DNA from: Plantago ovata
Taxonomy: Eukaryota > Streptophyta > Magnoliopsida > Lamiales > Plantaginaceae
Reading direction: 5' to 3'
Assembly (NCBI GenBank): GCA_028274465.1
Contig: CM051456.1
Span: 81,020,753-81,084,752, forward strand
DNA: 64,000 bases
This document shows, piece after piece, positions 20,030 through 29,959 of this stretch (position 1 is the stretch's first letter; every line of letters starts with the position of its first letter). Under the pieces are notes generated by a model. The model was not told where the DNA came from. It saw nothing but the letters and a program-made list of their open reading frames with translations, and did no database searches. The translations under genes were made by a program, and so were the position numbers.

Positions 20030-20047
20030 TCCCCGGCAACGGCACCA
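20030..20047 (-). other. Primer binding site of Gy3, tRNA-Asp
   Basis: The minus strand reads TGGTGCCGTTGCCGGGGA, one mismatch from the tRNA-Asp complement, three bases from the LTR edge at 20051. Confidence 0.8.
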
Positions 20048-20050
20048 AAT

Positions 20051-20655
20051 TGATGATGTCGTTTTTCACCAATTAAATTTGTTTTAAAAGCCTAAGAACA
20101 CTTATCACTACACAAACTAGAGTACAATGGCAAGTTGTCCCCGAGTGTCGTTCTCTCGGGACCTAATGTGGCTTTGCTTGGGGTTTTTGCAAGCAATTTC
20201 AGTGAACGAGTTCAAAGTTTAGAGAATCGCTTCCTTTGAACAATAGCAACGAGAAATCAGATTAATGTAAACAAGATTGGAAAACGGTTGGTGGTAGAAA
20301 TCAAATACACATGCATGGGTTACGTATATGCTCACAAATTCAGTGCGTAGAACCTTCGATCAAGTCTGCTAAGAAACTTGCCTAGGCAAATTTAAGACAC
20401 ACATCACGAAAGATCACTATCAATAATTTAGAGGTGCTTGTCACCAACACCATTTATCTAGCATGTTGCAAATCTCTAACATACAATCCTATAGCTTTCA
20501 TTGACCAAGAGTTTGTCACTATACTCAATTCGAATATATTTTATAGGCAACTAAGAATCATATGAAGGGATTTGAGATCATTTTTTGAATATCTTTTGAA
20601 CTGTAACTTCGTTTTGGAGAAGCCAAGCGGAGCGCTTGGCAAGCGAAGCGGTCCG
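20051..20655 (-). repeat. Gy3 5' LTR, broken and rearranged
   Basis: 20051 to about 20572 matches the 3' part of the LTR. Then about 45 bp (20577-20620) match the LTR in the opposite orientation (compare 4754-4799). Then about 35 bp of hairpin sequence return in the expected orientation (compare 45119-45150), and at about 20655 the sequence enters Gy4 ORF2. Most of the LTR is missing. Confidence 0.75.
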
Positions 20656-21060
20656 AGGACAAAAAATCTGAGATCGCCTGCGGGGTCCACGACACTAGTG
20701 TGCCCATACCGGGATACCCCCCATGTCCCTGCGGTCAGTGTATCCCACATAGAATTCTTGGAGGAGCGATACATCATACCCTTGAAAACGGTTAGAGGTG
20801 TACCATTTCCAGTTCCTACGTCCTTCCAAGTTGTAGAGCATCCGGCACGCCGGTGTGTTGGCATGGCTTGCTGGGATTTGGATCTTTCGGTCTCGGACTA
20901 TGGATCAGGGCTTAGCTGAGGCAGCTTCCTCCTCAAGGCCCAGTTTAATAGAGAGCGCATGGAGCGATGGCTCATAGGCTCCACTAGCTCGGGAGCGCGA
21001 GGCTGCTCCGTTGCCCTTCTTACTCTTAGATGAGCCTGCTTTCTTCTTGTCTCGAACCAT
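20656..21060 (-). pseudogene. ORF2 remnant of Gy4
   Basis: An ATG at 21060 (MVRDKKKAGSSKSKKG) opens a frame interrupted by a TGA at 20905-20907, then continuing in frame to a TAG near 20690. After the first stop it contains RNWKWYTS and LLQEFYVGYTD, matching RGWKYYGE and VVEDFYIAFTD of the Gy1 ORF2. It is therefore the N-terminal third of an ORF2 homologue, cut at the Gy3 boundary. Confidence 0.65.
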
Positions 21061-22302
21061 TGTAACGGAAACGTAGCAATCAGTACCTTATACTCAACAA
21101 AAAATGATATGCTATGCAAATGAAAGTGTGCAAGCAAACGAGTGTCAACTTCGACCAACTCTAATCCCTTACCCCATGTTCTAGTCTAGCTACCTATGCT
21201 AAGAACAATCATGCAATTCATCACAATCATGTACTATATCATAATCAAAGCTCATGCTAGACAACGAATAGCCTCAATTGAAAAGGCAACATGCATACAA
21301 TAGTATCAAAAATCACCAAAAATCGCACAATCTACCCAATCAAGTGTTCTACCCAATAGTCTATAGTCATCATATCAAATTGCTCGTATTTAAATAGGCA
21401 TGAACGAATCAAAACAATGCAATCAAGACTTAGAAATCCTAATTGAGCAAAAGCCCCAATTCAACGATTCCAACGAAATTGAGCATGCAATTTATAGAAA
21501 AATCATGTAATAATCACACAAACAAGTAACCCATACATCATATAAGCTTAATTGAAGCAAAATTCAAGAAACCCCCAATTTCGAAAATTAGGGTTCTTGA
21601 GGGGTTACCTCAGATCTGGAAATCAGATGAAGTATGAAGAAATTTGTTCGGATGAAGATGAAGAGTACGTAATGGGCTTCGATTTAAGCTAAAGAACACA
21701 AAATTTGGTGGAGAATTGGTTGAGTTATGGATAGTGAAGATTTTTGAAGAATTTTTTATTTTTGGGAGTGAAAGGGAGAAGAAGGAGGAAGAATGAGGAG
21801 AAAGAAGGCTAAAAACGTTTTTGATAGATCAGGTCGTGTGGGACGGACCGCCCCAGGTGTGGAGCGGTGCGCCCCGCAGCTCCAAAGAGCCACAACTCTC
21901 TGGAGTTGAGGGGCGGACCGCCCCCCATGCGGGGCGGTGCGCCCTGCAGCTCCAGGGAGCTGCGGTTCTCTGGAGCTGGGGGGCGGACCGTCCCCATGTG
22001 GGGCGGTGCGCCCCACAGCTCCAGAGAGCCGCTGGCTCTCTGGAGAGCCGCTGGCTCTCTGGAAGTGGGGGGCGGACTGCCCCCCATGTGGGGCTGTGCG
22101 CTTCCCACTTGCAGAGGCTGGGGGCCGAATTTTTCGGCCCCTCGTGTAAAATTTTCACTCCAAAACATTTTCCTCACTTAAACACTCGAAAAACTTCAGT
22201 TAAACACATACAATGAGCACAAAACAAAACAAAAACCACAAAAACTTATAAAAAGACAAGTGTCCGATGTAAATATGCAATGCAAGAAAGCAATAAAAAC
22301 TC
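21061..22302 (-). other. Gy4 spacer between gag-protease and ORF2
   Basis: Noncoding. It includes A/T-rich leader sequence (21080-21800) with the AACCCTAATTTTCG stretch that in the other subfamily lies just inside the possible intron, and the hairpin block at 21838-22120. No convincing splice acceptor precedes this ORF2 start. Confidence 0.65.
21838..22120. repeat. Pre-ORF2 hairpin block of Gy4
   Basis: Short hairpins have GC arms, for example GGGGCG-GAC-CGCCCC at 21910-21924 and GGGCG-GTG-CGCCC forms nearby. A long hairpin at 22019-22045 has a 12-bp stem (CTCCAGAGAGCC/GGCTCTCTGGAG) with loop GCT, followed by a duplicated half. The order matches Gy2 but almost none of the stem sequence does. 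Confidence 0.85.
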
Positions 22303-22364
22303 TGGGTTGCCTCCCGGATAGCGCCATTGTTTAAAAAGTCTCTGACTCGACTTCTTCTCGCTCT

Positions 22365-24448
22365 TTAGTTCTTCTCCTTACGGGTACTAGACTTCCCCTT
22401 CATCGATCTCTTCCTCATACCTAGTACCTGAGAATGAGAGATAACATACGCAGCAGGACCAAAAAAGGTTATAGTATGAGAAACATTAATGCGAGGACTA
22501 GGATCAGATATGGCTTGCAACACATGTTGCTTGCCATCCACCTCGATGGTGCAAGTTCTCCTGTAGATGTCGATTACGGAGCGTAATTTGGTTAAGAATG
22601 TTCGCCCCAAGAGAACATCACTAATCCCAGGCGTAGACGCCGGCATCACAACGAAATTGGTATAGACAGAAGCTTCACCAATCTTGACCAATACATTCTT
22701 CACAATGCCCTCTGGTCGTACAAAAGATCCATCCGTTAGTTGCACAATGGCTATGTGCTTCTCAAGCTCTCCTAGGACACTCTTCTCAAACACATTCATG
22801 GGGAGCACATTAGAGTATGACCCCGTATCTAGTGTAGCCCGGACATCATCGAGACTACCAACCCCGATCTTAACATCGAAGCTGTCTGGGATTGGCTCAG
22901 GATCCTCTTGCTCCTCATCACTCACATCAAAACTGAGGCCCTTATCTTTCTCCTTAGCGAGTGGAGGCTCACCGTTTTCGCAACACTTGCACGCTGAAAC
23001 CTTCTTAATAGTAACCTCCACAGGGAGATCTCCCACTAAAGTGATGGACATCGACTTCTCAGTATTGCTAGGCAACTTCCCCTGCTCCCTACTCGGCCCT
23101 CGATCTATTAGCTCTTGCAGTTTTTGGTGAGCAAGCCTAGTACTTGCCTCCAATTGCTCGAGCCGACTCCTCCTCTTTTCCGAATCTTCCTCAAACCTCT
23201 TCATAAACCCCTGAGTATTATCAACCATCTTCTGCAAAGTGTCCAAGAGAGCAGCTGATTTGGACTTTGGTGCTTCGGTCCTAGGTGGAGGGTTCTCACA
23301 ATGATCATTACCGTAGTTGAGATTACTACGGTCTTGGTTGGGTCCATAGGTCTGGTTTTGAGGCGCATACCCTTGCTTGCTTCGGAACCCCTTCTTCCAA
23401 TATCCACCTCGAGGATTCCTACCATCTTGCCCATAGCTAGCTTCGCCAAGTTCAGCAGCAAACACCTCTCCTTCTCCTGCTTCCACCCAATAAACCCCCT
23501 CATTGGCAAAATCGGACCTACACATATGAGCCCCATGCCCATAGTTCTTGCACACCCTACAAACTTCATTGGAAAGAGGCTGCGCCATCGAGCTCTTAAG
23601 AGCCTGCCTCATCTCATGGGCGAAGCCATCAAACCTATCCCCACTCACACCGTTCAACTGCACCTCGGGTTTCGTTGGAGCTTCAACTACACGCCTCATG
23701 TTCATACCCCTAGGATCCTTGAACTGAGATACCTCCCAGATATTCCCTCGGCATTGGAAATCCACAACCTGTTGGCTCTCATATGTGAGCCCATTGTAGA
23801 AGTGTTGGACAAGGTCGGAGAGTTCCATCCCATGGTGTGGCACTTGTTCATGAGGTCCTTGTACCTCTCGAGAGCAGTATAGATGATTTCAACGTAGTCT
23901 TGCCTGACACCACTGATTTGGAGAAAATAGTTCTCCATAAAAGTTGAAAACACCTTAGCCCAGGTGTCAAGTGATCCAGCTTCCAGAGAGCCTAACCATG
24001 CCTTTGCCTTATCTCCATGACCCATAGCAAAGACCTTCATCCTCAGCTCATCATCCGTGATCCCAGCTCCAAGCCTTGGAAGATTGTTGATGAAATCCCC
24101 AATATCATTCAGGTACGCCATAACATCCTCCCTTTGCAAACCATAGAACCTCGGGAGTTGCTGGAACATGTGATTCTTGATCTCTAAATCACGAGTTGCA
24201 GCAGAGAGAACAATAGCCGGACCCCTCATCCGTTCCTGGTTGGGTTGAACCCATGATTTCAAGAGTGGGCGAGACATCGCAAAACCTTCCCAAGAATCTG
24301 GTTGCTTAAAAATCTCCTGCAGAGAATCAGAGAAATCTTCCTCCACTACCTCAACTCTAGCACTCACTCGCTTCCTTTGCTGATATACCCTATCAATCTC
24401 CGCAATAGGTTCAACAACAGGAATTCCACTAGATCTTGTTCTTCGCAT
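22365..24448 (-). pseudogene. gag-protease of Gy4 (frameshifted)
   Basis: ATG at 24448 (MRRTRSSGIPVVEPIAEIDRVY). A frameshift near 23835 splits it into a gag part and a zinc knuckle plus protease part. Seen: gag region (KAWLGSLEAGSLDTW), zinc knuckle CRVCKNYGHGAHMC, coiled-coil-like Glu/Arg-rich stretch, and protease LDTGSYSNVLP (DTG about 22824-22832). About 690 codons, ending after the protease with no polymerase domains. It is a diverged homologue of the Gy2 and Gy6 protein. Confidence 0.85.
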
Positions 24449-24560
24449 AAACTACGTGAAACGAATCAAGTGAGTATCAAAGGGAAACAAACTTAAACTA
24501 CTAAATTCTGGAAATTGAATGCTGAAAATAAACAAGCTAAAGAATAAAAAGGAGTTATAG

Positions 24561-24578
24561 TACTCGGCAACGGCGCCA
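24561..24578 (-). other. Primer binding site of Gy4, tRNA-Asp
   Basis: The minus strand reads TGGCGCCGTTGCCGAGTA. The first 14 bases match the tRNA-Asp complement exactly. Three bases separate it from the LTR at 24582. Confidence 0.8.
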
Positions 24579-24581
24579 ATT

Positions 24582-25836
24582 TGATGAACGAGATTGTCAG
24601 ACTCGAACAATCAAATAAATTTGTTTGAAAGCCAAAGGGAAACTCACAACTACACAAAACACGTAGTGCAGAGGTAAGATGACCTCGAGTGCCGATCTCT
24701 AGGGACTAAACTAGCTTTAACTAAATAACTATACATAATTTCAGAAAACTAATTTATATTAACTCTACTTAACAAGATATGGAGAAAGCTGGTGATAGTA
24801 TGCTCGTTCTAAGCATCAAGTTCTAATTATGCATGAAAGTGCAACGCGTACTGTCTTAAAAGTAATTCGATTTACAAACACCAAAGACAGGTTTGCAGAT
24901 TTACAAACACCAAAGACAGTAGTTGCAAATTATATATAATCGAATCGATGATCTTGAATTGTCCTAGTGTTTCTGACACCTTTCTACGAAGATATACGGC
25001 TTAGTCGGATCAAAGAATCGAATTAAGATAACTAAACAAGTAAAAGATTCAGAAACTCAATCATGCATAATACAAACCCTAGCTACGAATTCACATACTG
25101 TCACCACCAAGATGCTTAGGTACTCATATCAATAACACGATAAAGAATCATAATCGAAGCAATAATGAATGAAAACATGTTTAATTGAAAGATAAATAGC
25201 AGAATTGTGAGATACAAGGTTACCACCAAAGGTTGTCAATCTCTGGTGAATGGCTAAAACTCACAAAGATCTAGCAAGGTTAGATTAAACGGTGTCCAAA
25301 TCTCCCCTCTAGCTCCAAAATCGCTAAGTTACAAAGAATCTAAGAGAAACTATCCCCAGAACAAGCTCTAGGGTTTATGTCTGGAAAAATATGAAAAGAG
25401 ATATGAAAATTTCGCAGATTTTGGGATATATATATCGAGCTATCGGAAAGCTCCATGGCGCACAGCCCCGTAGGCGACGGTCCGCCGCACACGCGGCGGT
25501 GCGCCCTGCACGGGCAGAACGCGGCCCGTGCGGAATTCTCCCTTTGGATCCTCGAATTGGGCCCCTTGCACGGTTTTGAGCTCCAAACTTGATCTCTTGG
25601 CCTTGAAACTCGTCTCGGTACTCCTTGACACACCACGGGTGATCTCGTTGCACCAAACCATCATTGTTTCGCCATGAATTACATCCAAAAACACGATTTC
25701 CCCCTAAAACCTGAAAAGAACAAAAGAAATGGAGAAACGTGACACTATTCTAACAAAATGCACTAAAATGCATGCAAGAGGATAGCTAAATTGGTGAAAA
25801 AAGACTCGAATGATAGTGTGAAAAACATTGTCATCA
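24582..25836 (-). repeat. Gy4 5' LTR (complete, 1255 bp)
   Basis: The minus strand begins TGATGACAATG at 25836 and ends ...CTCGTTCATCA at 24582. GC-rich palindromes of the GGCG-GTG-CGCC type lie at about 25460-25540. The flank on the right is the Co1 extra ORF. Confidence 0.85.
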
Positions 25837-28645
25837 GAGACCCATGCCTCCTGCATATCTCAACATTGAAAAGTGTGAGCAGATGATGCAATGGGGTGGA
25901 TTCTCCAAAGAGAAGTATATCGGATACTTCTATGAACAAGAACTGCATGAAGAAAACCTTGAGACGTTGAATTACATAAATCAACAAGGCCTAATTTTCT
26001 TCATCACTGCTCACCCCAAGAAAATGGTGAGTATGTTAGACCCTATAGAATTCTACAATAATGAAGAAATCCAGACCCTTACTAATGGACAAGGAATCAC
26101 TGAAAAAGTGATTTCTACAACAGTTCAGGGAAAGCAAATCATCCTGAAATGGATTGATTTAGCAAACATCTTTTAGATTCCAACTACTGGAACTGAAGAT
26201 GACATCACTGCCACTGATGAAGAAATAGAAGCTTTCTACAGTGATGTTAGAAACGTAAGGATGAAGAAAGGAGAGATTTCTCCTTTGACTTGGAATAAGC
26301 ACACAAAGAGGAAGCATCTCTGCCATTCACTTGGTCTAGTAGCATTGCTACTAATCAAAGTTCTAGACTTCCAAGTTGGAGGAATAGACCAAGTAGGCCT
26401 GAGAAGATGGCCATTGCTCATGCATATCTATGAAATCAAGACTGACATCAACTGGGCGAAATACATTTTCAACAGACTTGTTGATTGTGTAACAAAGTTC
26501 AAAGTTAAGGTTGAAGACAACACTATCTCACCAATCCTACCAGTGATGTATGGACTTAAGATATGCTACATCCTTGGAACATTACCAGATTCAGCTAAGA
26601 AACCCATTGCCGATTAAAAAACCAGTATGCAATGTGGGAAGATCTTTCTACAAGCTGAATGGACCCAAGGTTGCTGATAAACAGTCAAGGAAAGCAACAA
26701 CTGCAAATGTTGCTGAGACTGCTGCTGACAAACAGTCTAGGAAAGCAACAGCTGCAAATGTTGTTGAGACTGACAAACAGTCTAGGAATGCAACAACTAC
26801 AAATGTTGCTGAGACTGCTACTGATACTTCTGCGGTTGCTGACACTAATGCACCCAGCAAAATATCTAAGAAAAGAGGAAAGCTGATGATGATACTCAGA
26901 CTGCAGCTTCATCAGCTGATCCTGTTCCTAAGAAGGCAAGGACAAAGACCACCTTCCCAAGAAAGAAAACAACGGCAAGAAAATCCGTGCTGGTCGTCCA
27001 TGTCATTCAGGACGATGATACACCAGTGGTTGCTGAAAAGCAAACCACTATAGTAGATGTTGCTGAAGTGCTTGCAGAAGCCTCCGCAAATCCAATTAAC
27101 TTGGATCCATCTACTGAAGCAAGACCACAAGGTAGTGGAAATGAAAATCCTGCCTTAGAAAGAATAGAAGATGTCTACATTGTAGATAATCTAGATGATA
27201 CAACTCTGGAACCAGCAAGTGACATTGTTGCAGACCTCAGAAAGGCTGCACTTGCTGAAAATGTTGCCAGCAAAGCAACAAAAGAACAAGAGACAGTTGC
27301 TGAAACAACAACAAGTCAAGACCAACAGATTGCTGAAGCTGCAACTACTGAAGAACCAGTTGCTGAAACTGCAACAGTTAAAGTCCATGAGTTTGCTGAA
27401 ACTCAACAAGAAACATCATTCAAGGACGCATCTCATAATGCTGAGAATGTTAGACCAAGTTCACCAATTACATCTATTGACAAAGTCCAACTGCTGCTGA
27501 CTGACCTAAGCTAGCAAATGGATATGGGGATTGATGACAACTCCAACAAGTCAGTGGACCTATTATGACAAGTAGTGAACTTAGAGGTCTCGATGTTTCT
27601 GCTCAACTTGTCAATTCAGAGACAAGGAAGATTGCTGAAGCTGCACAACTTTCTCAAATAGAGCAAGAGAAGAAGTCTGCTGAAGAACAAGTCCCAGATA
27701 TTGAAGAAGCTTTCAAAGCTGAAAGGACTGAGTCACCACCTGCCATTCTTCAGCAGGTAGTTAACTCAGATATAGGCAATACTTCACTATCTGAAACTTT
27801 ATCTTTAGCTAACACAATTATTTTTTTACAGACTTCTCAAGATACAAGTCAGAAGATTGCTGAAACTTCTGCACCAAAATCAACAACTCCTGTTCAGCAG
27901 TTAGATGAAAATTTTGGTAATTTTACTAAGTTTAAAAACTTAGTACTTGTATCTAACAAAGTTTTATTTCAGGATGAACAATTCAAGGATGCTGCTACAA
28001 CTCCTGAAGCAATGGAAATAGTTCCCGCACAACTCAGTGTGCAACATGAGCTTGCTGAGAACCAGCAGGTAGTTCATGTTACAGTTTTAGAGTCTAAAAC
28101 TATTTTCCAAAACCTTCTTGAAATCAACTTTACTCTTATTCAGGCTCAAAAGGAGAATAATGAAGCGGTTCTCATCACAGAAGTCCATGAAGTTAGTTTT
28201 GAAGAACTGTACTCCAACTTCAAAAGAAACACTTTGACCAGAGTTGCTAAGTCTGTTAGCAACTGGCAAAGGTACAAAAGGATGGACTTCTCAGACCTTC
28301 ACATCCATCTCTCAAACGAAAAGAAGAGAAATTCACTCTTCAAACTCGAGACTTTTGTACACTCTATCCTTCCTGAAGAGCTGTCATATTCTCAGCAAAT
28401 GACTGGAAATCTGATTGTCACAATCAGAGAGAATATGAAAGCTAAGTTCAAGAGTGCCTCTCCAGCTGAACAAGCTGTGATGGTCAAGGGTTCCTTTGTA
28501 CCCGTGGTGGCTGATCCCGACAAAATCAATGAGGAAGAAGAGGTTACAAGCGCTGCAAAATACAAACATCTCGAGTTGGTGATACTAACGGATGATGATG
28601 AAGAAGAAGAGGATGAAACTATCCTTAAAGACACAAGTGATGATG
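25837..28645 (+). pseudogene. Co1: extra ORF of a Copia element, truncated on both sides
   Basis: Only the extra ORF of a SIRE-like Copia element remains, lacking LTRs and pol. The left side is cut by the Gy4 LTR, the right side by Cassandra. Pieces in order: PPAYLNIEKCEQMMQW onward (25844-26617, with a TAG at about 26174 where Co2 has a Gln codon), an Ala/Glu/Thr-rich low-complexity middle (26630-27514, repeated VAET and AETA words), a TAG at 27513, then 27565-28645 with FKRNTLTRVAKSVSNWQRYKRMDFSD and an acidic end. The same protein is in Co2 and Co4. Function is not recognised. Confidence 0.75.
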
Positions 28646-28926
28646 TGTAACGCCCCAGATTTCAGAAGCTTAAAAGGGTTGAGAACGCTACTCATACAAT
28701 CAAGGTGCACCTTTCTTTTCGGGAATCCACCTAGAAGAACTTCAGAGTTAAGCGTGCTTGCTCTGGAGCAATTCTAGGATGGGTGACCCACTGGGAAGTT
28801 CCCGGTGCGCGCACGAGTGAGGACAAAGTGCGCGGATTAGAACTCGTGTTGGTCTGTGGGGCAAGCATATCACCCCGGAGAGCGCCCATGAGTAACCACG
28901 TCGGCCGGATTGGTCGGGTCGTTACA
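28646..28926 (+). repeat. Cassandra 5' LTR with 5S-like domain
   Basis: 5S-like similarity spans about 28680-28805. The box A-like AGTTAAGCGTGCTTG is at 28746-28760, the intermediate element TAGGATG at 28775-28781 and box C-like GGATGGGTGACCCACTGGGA from 28778. These are the RNA polymerase III promoter elements of plant 5S genes. Confidence 0.9.
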
Positions 28927-28928
28927 AA

Positions 28929-28941
28929 TGGTATCAGAGCC
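28929..28941 (+). other. Cassandra primer binding site, tRNA-Met
   Basis: TGGTATCAGAGCC, two bases after the LTR, complementary to the 3' end of initiator tRNA-Met. Confidence 0.9.
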
Positions 28942-29054
28942 TAGATCAACCAAAAGCCCGCATCGGGTGGACGGTTGGTAAAGGTTATTGTCAGTTTCTC
29001 ACCGCCACCACTTAAGGCGCTCGACGAGGACGTCGAGGCTTTAAGGGGGTAGAT

Positions 29055-29335
29055 TGTAACGCCCCAGATTTCAGAAGTTTAAAAGGGTTGAGAACGCTAC
29101 TCATACCATCAAGGTGCACCTTTCTTTTCGGGAATCCACCTAGAAGAACTTCAGAGTTAAGCGTGCTTGCTTTGGAGCAATTCTAGGATGGGTGACCCAC
29201 TGGGAAGTTCCCGGTGCGCGCACGATTGAGGACAAAGTGCGCGGTTTAGAACTCATGTTGGTCTGTGGGGCCAGCATATCACCCCGGAGAGCGCCCATGA
29301 GTAACCACGCCGGCCGGATTGGTTGGGTCGTTACA
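29055..29335 (+). repeat. Cassandra 3' LTR with 5S-like domain
   Basis: Same length as the 5' LTR. Box A-like sequence is at 29155-29169 and box C-like sequence from 29187. Confidence 0.9.
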
Positions 29336-29959
29336 GGGTTCATGTGAGATTACCTCAAATCCGAAGATTGAATGAACTAGGAAGAAATTTGTTCAGATGA
29401 AACGAAAGAGCACGTAATGGGCTTCGATTGAAGCTAAAGAACACACAATTTGATGGAGTAATGAAGATTTTATGAAGGATTGAAGAGATTTTGAAAATTT
29501 CGGAATTTTTGGAGTTAGAAGGTGAAAGAGATGAGAAAAATGGACATATGGGAGTCATCTCCCGTTTTTTACCTACTGGAGCCACGGGGCGAGTCACCCC
29601 GTTCGTGGGGCGATTCGCCCCGTAGGGCGAATCGCCCCGCACGTCCAGAGAGCGCGGAGCTCTCTGGACATGTGGGGCGATTCGCCCCCCACCTCCTGAG
29701 GTGGGGAGACGAAAATTTTGAAAAAAACGCGGTTTTTTAATCCCAGAAAACCATTCTACTCAAAAAACCACTCGAAAAAGTTCACTCAAGCACAAACATA
29801 AGCACATACGACACAGAGAAGTACAAATTCACATATGAAAAGCAAACTGTTCAATGTATGAATGCATGCAATAAAGCGGTAAAAAAAATGATAAAAACTC
29901 TGGGTTGCCTCCCGGATAGCGCCATTGTTTATAGTCTTTGACTCGACTCCTTCTTGCGC
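29336..29959 (-). other. Gy5 spacer with hairpin block
   Basis: Noncoding. Hairpins: GGGGCG-ATT-CGCCCC at 29607-29621, GGGCG-AAT-CGCCC just after it, and a long hairpin at 29643-29669 with an 11-bp stem (GTCCAGAGAGC/GCTCTCTGGAC) and loop GCGGA. The conserved GGGAGGCAACCC motif is at 29901-29923. Confidence 0.8.

Larger units (their letters stand above)
13113..20655 (-). mobile_element. Gy3: non-autonomous Ty3/Gypsy-like retrotransposon with a different ORF2
   Basis: Minus-strand relative of Gy2 arranged tail-to-tail with it. It has a truncated 3' LTR (to 13485), 3' region, ORF2 (15467-16432), possible intron (16438-17000), hairpin block (17213-17425), gag-protease (17601-19907), primer site and a broken 5' LTR. 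Outside ORF2 it closely matches Gy2 and Gy6. Inside ORF2 it is only a distant homologue. Confidence 0.85.
20656..25836 (-). mobile_element. Gy4: second-subfamily Gypsy element, 3'-truncated
   Basis: Minus-strand element with the same layout as Gy1-Gy3 and Gy6 but clearly diverged. It has a complete 5' LTR, primer site, gag-protease, pre-ORF2 hairpins and the beginning of ORF2. Everything after the first part of ORF2, including the 3' LTR, is lost at the Gy3 junction. Its right end inserted into the extra ORF of Co1. Confidence 0.85.
28646..29335 (+). mobile_element. Cassandra TRIM retrotransposon with 5S rRNA-like LTRs
   Basis: Two 281-bp LTRs (28646-28926 and 29055-29335, both TGTAACGCCCC...GTTACA) flank a 128-bp interior without an ORF. 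The interior starts with a tRNA-Met primer site and ends with a polypurine tract (TTAAGGGGGTAGAT). LTRs carry the 5S internal promoter. This is the definition of Cassandra, a TRIM family known across plants. By eye the LTRs differ at nine positions. No target duplication: left flank TGATG, right flank GGGTT. Confidence 0.92.

Noticed and set aside
21756-22216. Pro/Gly/Arg-rich overlapping frames in the Gy4 hairpin block
   Set aside because: All frames on both strands are open because of GC-rich palindromes; the amino-acid words simply mirror the hairpins.
25844-26176. A host gene at 25.8-28.6 kb
   Set aside because: The same protein occurs in Co2 and Co4 in a fixed position between pol and LTR, so it is a retrotransposon ORF.
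28680-28805. A genuine 5S rRNA gene
   Set aside because: Promoter boxes match but the rest diverges from 5S and it is bounded by LTR ends, a primer site and a polypurine tract; it is a Cassandra LTR.
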